A DNA stretch of 64,000 bases from Actinomycetota bacterium (GTDB taxonomy: Bacteria; Actinomycetota; CADDZG01; WHSQ01): positions 21,016 through 85,015 of the forward strand of contig JAUJNI010000001.1 in assembly GCA_030446465.1 (NCBI GenBank), written 5' to 3'. Shown piece after piece: positions 17,274 to 26,217 of the stretch. Below the pieces are notes generated by a model. That model searched no databases. It saw only the letters and a list, made by a program, of their open reading frames with translations, and was not told the DNA's origin. A program made the position numbers and the translations under genes. Numbering within the stretch: the stretch's first letter is position 1; every line of letters starts with the position of its first letter.

Positions 17274-18029
17274 CTACTCAACAAGGAGCAGGGCCGCCAT
17301 TACGAGGACTCCCGAAGAAAGCGCCAGGAGCTGCAGCAGCGACTTCCCGGGTTCGGGCTCCTTGTGAAGCTCCGGGATCAAATCGGTACTCGCTATATAG
17401 ACGAAGGCACCCGCCGAAAACGGCAACAACCAGGCCTCAACTGCCGATATCGATCCCAGCAGCAGCGCGGTTATCCCACCGACGAATGCGCTCAGCGCGC
17501 TGAGAAGGTTGAGGGCGAGTGCCCTCTTCGGTTTCAGTCCCGAATGCATGAGGATGGCGAAGTCTCCGAGTTCCTGAGGGATCTCGTGAAGGGCGATTGC
17601 CACCGCCGTGACCACGCCGAGGTGAGGGGATGCGACGAACGCTCCGGCAACGATCGCGCCGTCCACAAAGTTGTGGAGGCCATCCCCAACGAGGTTCGAG
17701 ACCGCCACCGGGTGGAGCACATCCTCTGAAGGAAAGTGAGCGTGGTGCCAGTGAAGGATCTTCTCCAGCGAGAAGAACATGATGATGCCGCTGAGAACAG
17801 AGAGCGATGCCAGCAAGTTGAAGCCATCCTTGGATTCGGCGATCTCAGGGATGACGTGAAGGAAAGCGTCACCTAGCAGAGCACCGGCCGCGAACGCGAC
17901 CAAGAAGATGAGAATCCGGCTTAGCGTTGCTGCGTTGATCGTCAAAGAGACCGCTCCGACCAGCGACATAGAGCTGATGACCAAGAGCGCGCCCAGCGTG
18001 TAGAGCCACGTCTGCCCGTCAGCTTCCAA
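17274..18029 (-). CDS. ZIP-family metal cation transporter
   Basis: 251 residues, about seven helices. HNFVDGAIVAGAF and IALHEIPQELGDFAIL are the metal-binding helices IV and V of ZIP proteins (HNFxDG, HExPxE). A cytoplasmic loop contains HWHHAHFPSEDV, typical of the variable metal-binding loop. Start TTG 18029 is preferred because AGGAGAAGGG sits just upstream; the open frame continues further. The start overlaps the Zur-like gene by 11 nt, so the two are co-translated and the importer is presumably repressed when zinc is plentiful. Confidence 0.93.
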   Translation of the reverse strand: MEADGQTWLYTLGALLVISSMSLVGAVSLTINAATLSRILIFLVAFAAGALLGDAFLHVIPEIAESKDGFNLLASLSVLSGIIMFFSLEKILHWHHAHFPSEDVLHPVAVSNLVGDGLHNFVDGAIVAGAFVASPHLGVVTAVAIALHEIPQELGDFAILMHSGLKPKRALALNLLSALSAFVGGITALLLGSISAVEAWLLPFSAGAFVYIASTDLIPELHKEPEPGKSLLQLLALSSGVLVMAALLLVE

Positions 18030-18456
18030 GAGTGGTCCCTTCTCCTGTCGTGGACGTGTGGCTTGCGCACCTCGAACAGACGCCGTGGACCTCACATTCG
18101 TGCGTCAAGTCAGTGAATCCATAGCGCTCACCTACCGACCTCACCCACTCCTCGAAGCCGTCGTTGCTGAGCTCAACCGTGCGTCCGCAATGGCGACACC
18201 GAAGATGATGGTGATGGCTTGGGGCAGTGGAGCAGTGCCCAAAGAGCGATTCGCCGGATTCGCTTCGAATCACATGGACGCTGCCGGCCTTCACCAAGGC
18301 GGCCAGTGTCCTGTACACCGTCGTAAGGCCAACGCCCCCTTGTCTCTTTCGAATCTCGGCGTGGAGGTCCTGGGCACTGCTGAACCCCTCGGTAGCGGCG
18401 AGCGCGGCGAGCACTTCGGTGCGTTGGCGAGTGGTCCGGATCGACTTGCGGGTCAT
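18019..18456 (-). CDS. zur: Fur-family metalloregulator, Zur-like
   Basis: 145 residues from ATG 18456. Winged-helix part: RQRTEVLAALAATEGFSSAQDLH and VGLTTVYRTLAALVKAG (recognition helix). Metal part: SHHHHLRCRHCGRTVEL with the structural CxxC, and CSRCAS for the second pair of cysteines. HHHH plus the downstream ECEVH supply regulatory ligands. Coupling to a ZIP transporter argues for zinc sensing over iron or peroxide. A perfect 9-1-9 palindrome lies 40 nt upstream, giving likely autoregulation. Assignment between Zur and other Fur subfamilies rests mainly on context. Confidence 0.87.
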   Translation of the reverse strand: MTRKSIRTTRQRTEVLAALAATEGFSSAQDLHAEIRKRQGGVGLTTVYRTLAALVKAGSVHVIRSESGESLFGHCSTAPSHHHHLRCRHCGRTVELSNDGFEEWVRSVGERYGFTDLTHECEVHGVCSRCASHTSTTGEGTTLGS

Positions 18457-18495
18457 CGGGCGGCCTTCCGTCGGGTGGTTTGTGAGTGTAGTGAA

Positions 18496-18514
18496 AATGA
18501 CAACCGTTGTCATT
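18496..18514. promoter_or_regulatory. Zur/Fur-type palindromic operator
   Basis: AATGACAAC-C-GTTGTCATT is a perfect 9-1-9 palindrome. Its core TGACAAC-N-GTTGTCA fits the 7-1-7 format of Fur-family boxes. It lies between the divergent Zur-like gene (start 18456) and an MFS gene (start 18579), so it could control both. Confidence 0.7.
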
Positions 18515-18578
18515 AGGAACCGCAGCGGCAGAGGGGGATATCGCTCGGGTGGGTTGCGAAGGTTCTACGCTTCCGGCG

Positions 18579-19826
18579 ATGTCCACCAGCAGGGTTCCGG
18601 ACGAGGAGCCGCTCTTTCGCATAGCGGTCCGGCGTGTGTTCAGGAATGCAAGGCGGGAGGCTGCCACCCCGGAGTTCGGGCGGCTGCTGCTGTTCCAGGG
18701 CTCGGGCGCTGCCGGAGACGCGCTCCTGGCCCTCGCGCTTGCCGGGTCCCTGTTCTTCGCCGTTCCCGAGGCGACCGCGCGCGGCCGGGTTGCGCTGTAC
18801 TTGGCCCTAACGGTCGCGCCGTTAGCAGTGGTCGCACCCTTTCTTTCGAGGTTCCTCGATCGACACAGGGGAAGCCTTCGTCTTGCCGTCGTCATTGCGT
18901 CGCTTGGCCGCGGCACGCTCGCGTGGCTGCTCGCGACGAGGCTCGACAGCATCTATCTCTTCCCGATCGCCTTCGGGATCCTGGTGCTGTCGCGGGCCGC
19001 CCTCGTGGTGAAAGGCGCCCTCTTGCCGGACCTCGCACCGGACGATCGCCCACTTGTGCGAGCAAACGCCTCGCTGTCCAAGGTAAGCGCCCTCGCCGGC
19101 ATCTTGGCGGTGCCCCCGGGCCTCGCCTTGCTGAGGTTCGTGGGACCGAACGCCGAGCTGCTTCTTGCTGCTCTTGTCTACTACCTGGGCGCCATGCCGG
19201 CCCTCTTGCTCCCCCTGGCCTCCGGACGCAGGAATCGGCGCGAGCAAGCCAAGGCTCGAGGGGTGGCGCGGGCGGTCGCAGTCCGCCAAGCGATAGTGGC
19301 GATCGCAGGAATGCGTTTCCTGGTGGGCTTTCTCGTCCTTCACCTCGCCTTTGCATTGAGAAGAGAGGAGCTCAGCTCTGTGGGGCTCGGCCTGCTGGTG
19401 GGCTCGGCCGCGCTGGGCTCCCTTCTGGGGGCGTTGATCGCCCCCGCCCTGAAACGCAGGTTGAGGGAGGAGGGGATCCTCGCGGTGGCCTTGATGATCG
19501 CCGGCGTGACCGGGGTCCTCGTAGGACGATCCTTTTCGGTTTCCACGGCCGCGCTGTTGGTAGGGATCTTCGGTCTGGCTTCGGGGGCGGGAAAGGTCGC
19601 GTTCGACGCAATCGTTCAACGAGATACGCCACCGGCGGCGCGCGGGTGGGCTTTCGCGCGCTTTGAGTCGGTGCTGCAGGTTGCCTGGGTGCTGGGGGCG
19701 CTGATCCCGCTCGGTCCATCGATTCCCTCGGGGACCGGGGTGTTGCTCGCGGGCGTCGGGGCTACTCTGCTTGCCATTGTGTACACGCTCGGCCGACGCA
19801 GGGTAAGCGCAACTCGTTTGCCGTAG
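18579..19826 (+). CDS. MFS-type transporter
   Basis: 415 residues from ATG 18579 with about 11-12 hydrophobic helices. The N-terminal cytoplasmic leader (about 35 residues, RVFRNARREAATPEF) precedes TM1 with LLLFQGSGAAGDALLALAL. SRFLDRHRGSLR matches the loop 2-3 motif of major facilitator proteins. Substrate is not evident. The divergent promoter region carries the Zur-type palindrome, 65 nt before this start, so zinc-linked regulation is possible. Confidence 0.8.
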   Translation: MSTSRVPDEEPLFRIAVRRVFRNARREAATPEFGRLLLFQGSGAAGDALLALALAGSLFFAVPEATARGRVALYLALTVAPLAVVAPFLSRFLDRHRGSLRLAVVIASLGRGTLAWLLATRLDSIYLFPIAFGILVLSRAALVVKGALLPDLAPDDRPLVRANASLSKVSALAGILAVPPGLALLRFVGPNAELLLAALVYYLGAMPALLLPLASGRRNRREQAKARGVARAVAVRQAIVAIAGMRFLVGFLVLHLAFALRREELSSVGLGLLVGSAALGSLLGALIAPALKRRLREEGILAVALMIAGVTGVLVGRSFSVSTAALLVGIFGLASGAGKVAFDAIVQRDTPPAARGWAFARFESVLQVAWVLGALIPLGPSIPSGTGVLLAGVGATLLAIVYTLGRRRVSATRLP

Positions 19827-19883
19827 CATCGGCTTCCCTCGACAACAATCCGTCGAGCTTGCGAGGGGGAGGAGCCTTCCGAA

Positions 19884-21077
19884 GTGGACATCGCCTTCAA
19901 CAGGTCAGAGCGGCCGACGCTCGGCGTCGAGATAGAGGTGCAGGTCGTCGATGAGACGGGGGCTCTTGTCACGGACACTGCAGCGACGAAGATCCTCGCA
20001 GAGCTCGGGCCTGAGCCCGGCTTCAAGCACGAGCTTCTCGAGTGCACCATCGAAGTCATCACCGACGTCTGCCCTACGGTGAGCGCCATCAGGCGGGAGC
20101 TGCGCGAGAAGCTCGACCTCTTGATCAAGGTGGCGTCCAACCACAACTATCGGATCATTTGCTCCGGTACGCATCCCTTTTCGGCATGGGCTGACCAAAC
20201 GGTGTCGCCAGACCCTCGCTACCACCGGCTGATCGAGGACTGCCAGTGGACGGCTCGCAGGCTTCTCATCTTCGGGGTGCATACGCACGTCGGATTGAAG
20301 ACCGGCGAGGAAGCAATAGCGGTTGGCAACAGCCTCGCCACCTTCATTCCACACTTCCTGGCCCTGTCGACATCAAGTCCCTTCTGGCAAGGCCGCGACT
20401 CAGGCCTCGCTTCGATTCGCTCCAAGGTCTTCGAATCCCTTCCGACCGCCGGGCTCCCTTACTCCATGGCCAACTGGGGCCAGTTCCAACGATTCATGCG
20501 GACTCTGATCGGTGCGGGCAGCATTCGCAGCATTCGGGAGGTCTGGTGGGACATTCGGCCCCATCCCGGCTTCGGGACTCTGGAGCTCCGCATCTGCGAC
20601 GGGATACCAACCCTCGACGAGCTCTGCTCCGTGGTTGCGCTGTCCCAGTGCCTGGTCGTGTGGTTGGCCGACCGTTACAACGCGGGGCTCGACATGTTCG
20701 AGCACCAGGCGTGGACGATACGAGACAACAAGTGGCGCGCGGCCCGATACGGATTGGACGCCGAGATCATTCGCGATGAAGAGGGCAATGTCATGGCGCT
20801 GCGTCGTTCCATCGGCGACCTGGTCGAACGGCTAACGCCTACGGCCGAACGCCTTGGCTGTCTCGAGGAGTTGAAGGGAATCCACACAATCATGGACCGC
20901 GGCACCTCTGCCACCCGTCAGAGGGAGGTGTATCAGCAGACGGGTGATCTCTCGAAGGTGGTCGACCTTTTGGTGGAGGAGATGAAGACCGGCAGTCCAA
21001 GCCCTCTTCCCGACAGCGACCTCATTGGCGGACTCGTCTCGCACGGGTCGCCGTTGCCGGGTGAAACAGGGAGATAG
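19884..21077 (+). CDS. Carboxylate-amine ligase, GCS2 family (YbdK-like)
   Basis: 397 residues, GTG 19884 behind GGGGGAGGAG. The GCS2 fold is recognisable from TLGVEIEVQVVDE (ATP/metal site), FGVHTHVGLKTGEEAI, SSPFWQGRDSGLASIRSKVFESLPTAG (quoted in part) and FGTLELRICDG. Members ligate glutamate to an amine, often cysteine; actinobacterial forms include EgtA in ergothioneine synthesis, but no egt neighbours are present. It is convergent with selB, 4 nt apart. Confidence 0.9.
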   Translation: MDIAFNRSERPTLGVEIEVQVVDETGALVTDTAATKILAELGPEPGFKHELLECTIEVITDVCPTVSAIRRELREKLDLLIKVASNHNYRIICSGTHPFSAWADQTVSPDPRYHRLIEDCQWTARRLLIFGVHTHVGLKTGEEAIAVGNSLATFIPHFLALSTSSPFWQGRDSGLASIRSKVFESLPTAGLPYSMANWGQFQRFMRTLIGAGSIRSIREVWWDIRPHPGFGTLELRICDGIPTLDELCSVVALSQCLVVWLADRYNAGLDMFEHQAWTIRDNKWRAARYGLDAEIIRDEEGNVMALRRSIGDLVERLTPTAERLGCLEELKGIHTIMDRGTSATRQREVYQQTGDLSKVVDLLVEEMKTGSPSPLPDSDLIGGLVSHGSPLPGETGR

Positions 21078-21081
21078 TGAC

Positions 21082-22911
21082 CTATGGGTTGGGCCCCAGA
21101 ACCCTCTCGTCACCTTGCCGCACGGTCGCACCCGTTTGATCGAGCCATTCGGACAACGGCACCGCATACTTCCGTGACGTCCCGAGCAGGTCCCGGATCC
21201 CGGCGACCGATACGGGTCCGGATCGTTTGATGTGGTCCCGCACCGTTGCCCGGGCCTGGCGCGCCTGTTCGGCGGTCAGGTAGAAGTCGCCAACCTTCAC
21301 GAGCTCGCGGCCGTCCGTAAGGGCACGCAGAAGGTCGGCGTCGGCGTCGAGGTCCTTGGCCAGCGGAGGGGTAAAGCCGGCCGACTCGATTTGCGCCAGG
21401 ACGGCGCGCCGCACCCTCTGCTGGTCCTGGGACATGACGACCGAGTGAGACGACAGTCGAACGAGGGCTCGCTCCTGCACCACCTCGGGCATAACCTCCA
21501 AGAGCGCGTCGAACCCCTCGGGCGCCAGCTTCGTCGTTGCCCGAAGAGCCTCCCGGGGCATCCCCCGGTCGAGCGGCCGGTTCGCATGGTGACTGCTCAA
21601 CGCCCCAAGAACCTGTGTACGGAGGACATCGAGATGCCCCTTGGACACGAGTAGGGGGCCGAGTGCGACGATCTCGTCGGATGGTTCCGTCGCACCCGAG
21701 CGGACGAGTGCGACGCGCGCCTCGACGGCCCCCTCCGCGTTGACGATGGCCGTCAGCGCCTCACTTGGCTCGGCATTCGCGAGCTGCCCGAGGAGCTCTA
21801 AACGCGCATTGTCTGAGCGATTCGTTGCCCGGGGCAAGGGGTCGAGAACCGCTCCACCTCCGAAGGTCAACACGCGGCCGGCGTCGCGTAGTACGAACTT
21901 GTCTCCTCTCGCGAGGGGCAGGGAATCCCTCAGATGAAGCTGGGCGAATCCGCTTTCGCCACCTTTGAGGCTGGCGCGCCCGTACAGCTTTATGCGCACG
22001 GGAGTCTCGGCGGACCCGACGTACAGAAGATGGGCGCCTTTCTCGGATAGCTCGTGCTGGGAACCCGTCGCCCACGCCGGCAGAACCCGTACTTGGGCGT
22101 CCACGCGCCTCGTGATCCTCCATGTGCCCGGGGTCACCACCGCGTCCCCCCGCTCGGCCCCCTGCCTCGACAATCCGACCAGGTTGAGCGCCACTCGATT
22201 GCCCGGCTCGATGAACGCAACCTCCTTCTTGTGGCTCTGAATCGATCGCACTCGAGCACGCCGCGCCTCGGGCGAGATCTCGATCTCCTGTCCTGCTCGA
22301 AGAGAGCCTCCAGCGAGCGTGCCCGTGACCACCGTTCCCGCCCCCGCAATGGTGAAGACGCGGTCGATCCACAGCCGCGGTCGTCCAAGGTCGGGCAGCA
22401 GAGGAGCGGACGCGACGACTCGGTCGATCGCCGCCACGAGGTCATCCATACCGTGGCCCGTTACAGGTGAGCAGGGAACGATCGGCGCATTCGCAAGGGA
22501 GGAGCGTGCGAGCTGCTCTTCCGTTTCGGCGGTGGCAAGCTCGAGGGTCTCGGCGTCGACCGTGTCTGACTTGGTAAGGGCCACTACGCCGGAGGTCACT
22601 CCCAGCACCTCGAGCACCGCCAGATGCTCTGTGCTCTGGGGCATCCAGCCCTCGTTTGCAGCGACCACGAATAGGCAGATGGACACCCCTCCGGCGCCGG
22701 CGAGCATGTTCTTGATGAATCGCTCGTGTCCCGGAACGTCGATAAGGCCGATCTCGCGCCCTGAGGGAAGTGGGAGCCACGCGAACCCAAGGTCGATGGT
22801 CAGGCCTCGTCGCTTCTCCTCGGCGAAACGGTCGGGGTCGATCCCCGTGAGTCGCTCGACGAGCGTCGATTTTCCGTGGTCGACGTGACCGGCGGTGCCG
22901 ATTACGTGCAT
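21082..22911 (-). CDS. selB: Selenocysteine-specific elongation factor SelB
   Basis: 609 residues. EF-Tu-like G domain with TAGHVDHGKSTLVERLTG (G1), IDVPGHERFIKNML (G3) and ALTKSDTVD (G4); domains 2 and 3 to about residue 345; then winged-helix repeats to the C-terminus that bind the SECIS hairpin. SelB delivers Sec-tRNA(Sec) to UGA codons. ATG 22911 is chosen because MHVIGTAGHVDHGK is the canonical start; the open frame begins 18 codons earlier. Divergent from fdhD with 52 bp between. With selA, tRNA-Sec and a selenoprotein gene also in the window, Sec insertion is clearly active here. Confidence 0.96.
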   Translation of the reverse strand: MHVIGTAGHVDHGKSTLVERLTGIDPDRFAEEKRRGLTIDLGFAWLPLPSGREIGLIDVPGHERFIKNMLAGAGGVSICLFVVAANEGWMPQSTEHLAVLEVLGVTSGVVALTKSDTVDAETLELATAETEEQLARSSLANAPIVPCSPVTGHGMDDLVAAIDRVVASAPLLPDLGRPRLWIDRVFTIAGAGTVVTGTLAGGSLRAGQEIEISPEARRARVRSIQSHKKEVAFIEPGNRVALNLVGLSRQGAERGDAVVTPGTWRITRRVDAQVRVLPAWATGSQHELSEKGAHLLYVGSAETPVRIKLYGRASLKGGESGFAQLHLRDSLPLARGDKFVLRDAGRVLTFGGGAVLDPLPRATNRSDNARLELLGQLANAEPSEALTAIVNAEGAVEARVALVRSGATEPSDEIVALGPLLVSKGHLDVLRTQVLGALSSHHANRPLDRGMPREALRATTKLAPEGFDALLEVMPEVVQERALVRLSSHSVVMSQDQQRVRRAVLAQIESAGFTPPLAKDLDADADLLRALTDGRELVKVGDFYLTAEQARQARATVRDHIKRSGPVSVAGIRDLLGTSRKYAVPLSEWLDQTGATVRQGDERVLGPNP

Positions 22912-22963
22912 CACCGCACGATACGGCGTGTGGCCCCAAAGTGGACCGTGATTTGATGGGAGC

Positions 22964-23863
22964 ATGAGGGCGGACCGGGCTCTAGGACCACTCGACGCGT
23001 CGGGGCAGCAGCGGGAGGAGAGGGGCGGAGTCGGCAGCGCGATAAAGGCGCGCGTTTACGTCGTAGACGGCGACACCAACCGAGAGCGCTTCGATCGCCT
23101 CGCGGCCGAAGAACCCCTCGAGATCAGGGTGCGATCGGCAGGGGAAGCAAGGACGGCAACCGTCACGATGCGGACGCCGGGCAACGACTTCGAGTTGGTC
23201 GCGGGCTGGTTGCACTCAGAGGGTGTCGCTAGAGGCCGCAAGGACATCGCCAGGATGGCGTACTGCATCGACCGAAGCCGTGGAGAGGAACAGCTCTACA
23301 ACATCGTTAACGTCGATCTCGCGCCCGAGGTCGATGCCGACATCCGTTCCTTCGAGCGGAGCTTCTTTACTACGAGCGCGTGTGGTGTGTGCGGCAAGGC
23401 GGGGCTTGAGCAGCTCCAGACCCGCGGCTGCCTGCCTCTCACCGGCGGCCCCACAATAGATCCCGCGGTCATCTACTCGCTGCCGGACAAGCTGAAGGAG
23501 TCACAGCGCGTGTTCGAGGCCACCGGCGGTCTCCACGCGGCCGCGTTGTTCGACTCGAGCGGCGACCTGCTGGCGCTCCGTGAGGACGTCGGTCGCCACA
23601 ATGCTCTCGACAAGCTCGTCGGCTGGGCCCTGTTGGGCGGCCGCCTGCCGCTAAAGGATCACCTCGTGATCGTCAGCGGTCGTGCGAGCTTCGAGCTGGT
23701 GCAGAAATGCGTGATGGCGGGGGTCCCGGCCATGTGCGCCATCTCGGCCCCCAGTAGCCTGGCAGTCGACCTCGCCCGGCACTTCGGTGTGACGCTCATC
23801 GGCTTTCTCAGGGCCAGACGGTTCAACATCTACTCCTGCCCCCAACGGGTTATTGCGCCATAA
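22964..23863 (+). CDS. fdhD: Formate dehydrogenase accessory sulfurtransferase FdhD
   Basis: 299 residues. TTSACGVCGKAGLEQL holds the CxxC that moves sulfur from the cysteine desulfurase IscS to the molybdenum cofactor of formate dehydrogenase. Other blocks: NDFELVAGWLHSEG, FEATGGLHAAALFD, REDVGRHNALDKLVG and IVSGRASFELVQK. Its position between selB and selA implies that a selenocysteine-containing formate dehydrogenase is made by this organism, encoded outside the window. The first ~25 residues are poorly conserved, so a later start is possible. Confidence 0.95.
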   Translation: MRADRALGPLDASGQQREERGGVGSAIKARVYVVDGDTNRERFDRLAAEEPLEIRVRSAGEARTATVTMRTPGNDFELVAGWLHSEGVARGRKDIARMAYCIDRSRGEEQLYNIVNVDLAPEVDADIRSFERSFFTTSACGVCGKAGLEQLQTRGCLPLTGGPTIDPAVIYSLPDKLKESQRVFEATGGLHAAALFDSSGDLLALREDVGRHNALDKLVGWALLGGRLPLKDHLVIVSGRASFELVQKCVMAGVPAMCAISAPSSLAVDLARHFGVTLIGFLRARRFNIYSCPQRVIAP

Positions 23864-24049
23864 GTCCCGATCGGGTCTAAAGCGGTCCGGCTGCGCTGCC
23901 GATAGGTCAGGTGCAAGCACCGCTCCTCAGAATTAGTTGGGACGGCACCTTGCCCCCGTCGAGAACCGGGCCCTCCCCCGGTCCGATAGAGAGAAGCGGC
24001 CGACGTCCCCGGCCGCTTCTCTGCTTATGGGGGGGTCCTTGACTCCGAA
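23864..24049. terminator. Convergent fdhD/selA gap with strong hairpin (bidirectional terminator)
   Basis: The best structure is a 13-bp perfect stem, AGAGAAGCGGCCG (23990-24002) with CGGCCGCTTCTCT (24010-24022), loop 7 nt. A smaller stem ACCGGG (23965-23970)/CCCGGT (23977-23982) stands just before it, and GGTGCAAGCACC (23910-23921) is a further palindrome. No clear U-tract follows either strand. The row of stems could also belong to a small RNA; nothing known was matched. Confidence 0.55.
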
Positions 24050-25444
24050 TCACGCTGTGGCCAGCGCGTTGGTGACCAGTGCCAGGAGTTGCGGGTCCTG
24101 TCCGGGTGGGACGCTGCGGAGGTCGAGCAGCAGGCGGTCGTCGGCGATGCGCCCGATGACCGGGGTCTCCGCATGCCTGAGGGCGCGGCCGAGCTCCGCG
24201 GCGCTCCTTTCGCCGTGGTCGAGCGCGATGGCCCACGAAGCCAGCTCCTCTCCCGGCAGTGATCCTCCACCCGTAACCGACGCCACCGGCTGAGCTTCTG
24301 CCTTGAGGCCCTTGTTCGCAGCGGACAGAGCCTCGGCAAGGTGCTTCGCTCGGGCCTCGAGCTCTTCGGTGGCAGCCAGAGCCATGCTCCATAGCGGAAG
24401 ATCCGTGAGCCTGTCCTCCATGTGGGCCCTCAAGGTCTCTTCCAGCGCTGCAAGCGTCATCTTGTCGACTCTCACCGCGCGGAGAAGCGGGTGCCGGGCG
24501 ATCTTTTCAACCAGGGGGCCACGTCCCAGGATGATGCCGGCTTGCGGGCCGCCGAGCAGCTTGTCCCCCGAGAAGGTCACGATGTCTGCGCCGTCCGAAA
24601 GGGCGACGTCCACGAGCGGCTCCTCCCGAGCCCAACTGGCTCCGGCGGGGGCGGACATGAAGCCCGAGCCGACGTCGTGGATGAACGGTATGCCCGTGCT
24701 CCGAGCCAGCTCCCCAAGCTTTCTGGCGGGCACCGAGGCGGTGAAGCCGACCACGCGGTAATTGGAGGGGTGAACCTTCAATATCGCCGCAGTGGCGTCG
24801 GTCACTTTCGAGCGGTAGTCGGCAAGACGGGTCCTGTTCGTGGTCCCGACTTCTACGAGCCTGGACCCCGACAGGGCCATGACGTCCGGGATGCGAAACT
24901 CACCGCCGATCTCGACCAGCTCTCCTCGGCTGATCAGAACTTCCTTTTCTGCGCACAACGCGACCAGCGTCACAAGGACCGCCGCGGCGTTGTTGTTGGT
25001 GACCAGTGCGGCCTCCGCTCCGGTGAGGGCGGTTAGCAACTTTGCTGCGTGGTCGTAACGGCTGCTGCGCCGGCCCTCTTCGACGTCGTACTCGAGGTTC
25101 GAATAAGACCCAGCGATCTCGACTACGGCATCTAGCTGCCGCCTGCCCAGAGGGGACCTTCCCAAGTTGGTGTGGATCAATACACCTGTGGCATTGATCA
25201 CGGGACGCAGCAGCGTTTCACTTTCTTGATCGACGATCTTTTTAGTCGCGTCGACGATCTGATCGAACGAGGGCGCAGGCCGGCCCTGTCTAATCGACTG
25301 GCGGGCAAGGTCGATAGCTCGTCGTGCGGCGGGCCCTGCGCCGCGCTGGTCTGCCGACGCACCGAGTCCGCGTAGCACTCGGTCTACCGAGGGCAACGAT
25401 CGCAAGCTTTGGTGTACTTCGTCTCGCGCGTGCTCAGGTGGCAT
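24050..25444 (-). CDS. selA: L-seryl-tRNA(Sec) selenium transferase SelA
   Basis: 464 residues, usual length. PLP enzyme that converts Ser-tRNA(Sec) to Sec-tRNA(Sec) with selenophosphate. N-terminal domain RSLPSVDRVLRGLG; then INATGVLIHTNLGRSPLG, TNNNAAAVLVTLVAL, FIHDVGSGFM and FSGDKLLGGPQAG with the PLP lysine. The start overlaps the end of an upstream response regulator gene by 11 nt, so the two share a transcript. selD was not found in the window. Confidence 0.96.
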   Translation of the reverse strand: MPPEHARDEVHQSLRSLPSVDRVLRGLGASADQRGAGPAARRAIDLARQSIRQGRPAPSFDQIVDATKKIVDQESETLLRPVINATGVLIHTNLGRSPLGRRQLDAVVEIAGSYSNLEYDVEEGRRSSRYDHAAKLLTALTGAEAALVTNNNAAAVLVTLVALCAEKEVLISRGELVEIGGEFRIPDVMALSGSRLVEVGTTNRTRLADYRSKVTDATAAILKVHPSNYRVVGFTASVPARKLGELARSTGIPFIHDVGSGFMSAPAGASWAREEPLVDVALSDGADIVTFSGDKLLGGPQAGIILGRGPLVEKIARHPLLRAVRVDKMTLAALEETLRAHMEDRLTDLPLWSMALAATEELEARAKHLAEALSAANKGLKAEAQPVASVTGGGSLPGEELASWAIALDHGERSAAELGRALRHAETPVIGRIADDRLLLDLRSVPPGQDPQLLALVTNALATA

Positions 25445-26093
25445 GGTTCAGCAATCGCCGGCGTAACGCCTCCTGGATCGCCGAGACGCGGTTGTTGACA
25501 TGCAGCTTTGCGTAGATGTTGGACACATGCGCGCCCACGGTGCGCACCGAGATCCCCAACTGCGGGGCAATCGCTTTATCGGGGAGACCCTCCGACATGA
25601 GCTCGAGCACTTGCCTTTCCCTGCGTGTCAGGGGTTGGTAAGCCTCGGATGATTCTGTGGATTGATACGACTTGAACTGCTCCAGCATCTTCATTGCGAG
25701 GGATGGATCCAGAACACCCCCGCCCTCCGCCACCAGCCGGATCGTGTCTAGGACGTCCTCGAGCGGGGCTGTCTTCAGCAGATATCCTGATGCGCCCGCT
25801 TTCAGTGCCTCGAAGAGGTAGCGCTGCTCTTCGTGGCTCGAGAGCACAACCACAGAGGTCCCCGGCCACGTCTGCCTCAGAAGGCGAGTGGCCTCGATGC
25901 CGTCCATGCTCGGCATCACCACATCCATCAAGACCACGTCCGGCAGAGTGTCCTCTATGAGCCCAAAGACCTCGTTGCCGTTCGAGCATTCCCCAACGAC
26001 CTCCACATCGCCTTCTGCTTCGAGCAGGGTCTTGATACCGCGGCGAACCAGGTCGTGGTCGTCCACCAGCACTACCCGTATCGGCCCAGACAT
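25434..26093 (-). CDS. NarL/LuxR-type response regulator
   Basis: 219 residues from ATG 26093. Receiver domain (about 4-120) with VVLVDDHDLVRRG, phosphoacceptor in VVLMDVVMPSMDG and the lysine in YLLKTAPLEDV. C-terminal LuxR-type helix-turn-helix (about 150-212) with LTRRERQVLELMSEGL and ISVRTVGAHVSNIYAKL. No histidine kinase is adjacent. Its 3' end overlaps selA by 11 nt, an unusual pairing. Signal and targets unknown. Confidence 0.92.
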   Translation of the reverse strand: MSGPIRVVLVDDHDLVRRGIKTLLEAEGDVEVVGECSNGNEVFGLIEDTLPDVVLMDVVMPSMDGIEATRLLRQTWPGTSVVVLSSHEEQRYLFEALKAGASGYLLKTAPLEDVLDTIRLVAEGGGVLDPSLAMKMLEQFKSYQSTESSEAYQPLTRRERQVLELMSEGLPDKAIAPQLGISVRTVGAHVSNIYAKLHVNNRVSAIQEALRRRLLNHAT

Positions 26094-26217
26094 TGGAGAG
26101 ATGATAGCCAGGGCCTCTGTGGAGCATCCCCGAGGACTTCGAAATTCCCCCGATTGGGGGACGAAAACCGGCGAATTGTGATTTACCGCCCCCACGCCGG
26201 CGGTCGAAAATCAAGAC

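Noticed and set aside
18227-19666. A 479-codon plus-strand frame over the MFS and Zur genes
   Set aside because: Different frame from the MFS protein, Arg-rich, no helices.
23864-24049. SRP RNA or molybdenum-cofactor riboswitch in the fdhD/selA gap
   Set aside because: GGTCAGGT at 23905 resembled an SRP core, but the rest of the signature is missing and both flanking genes end here.
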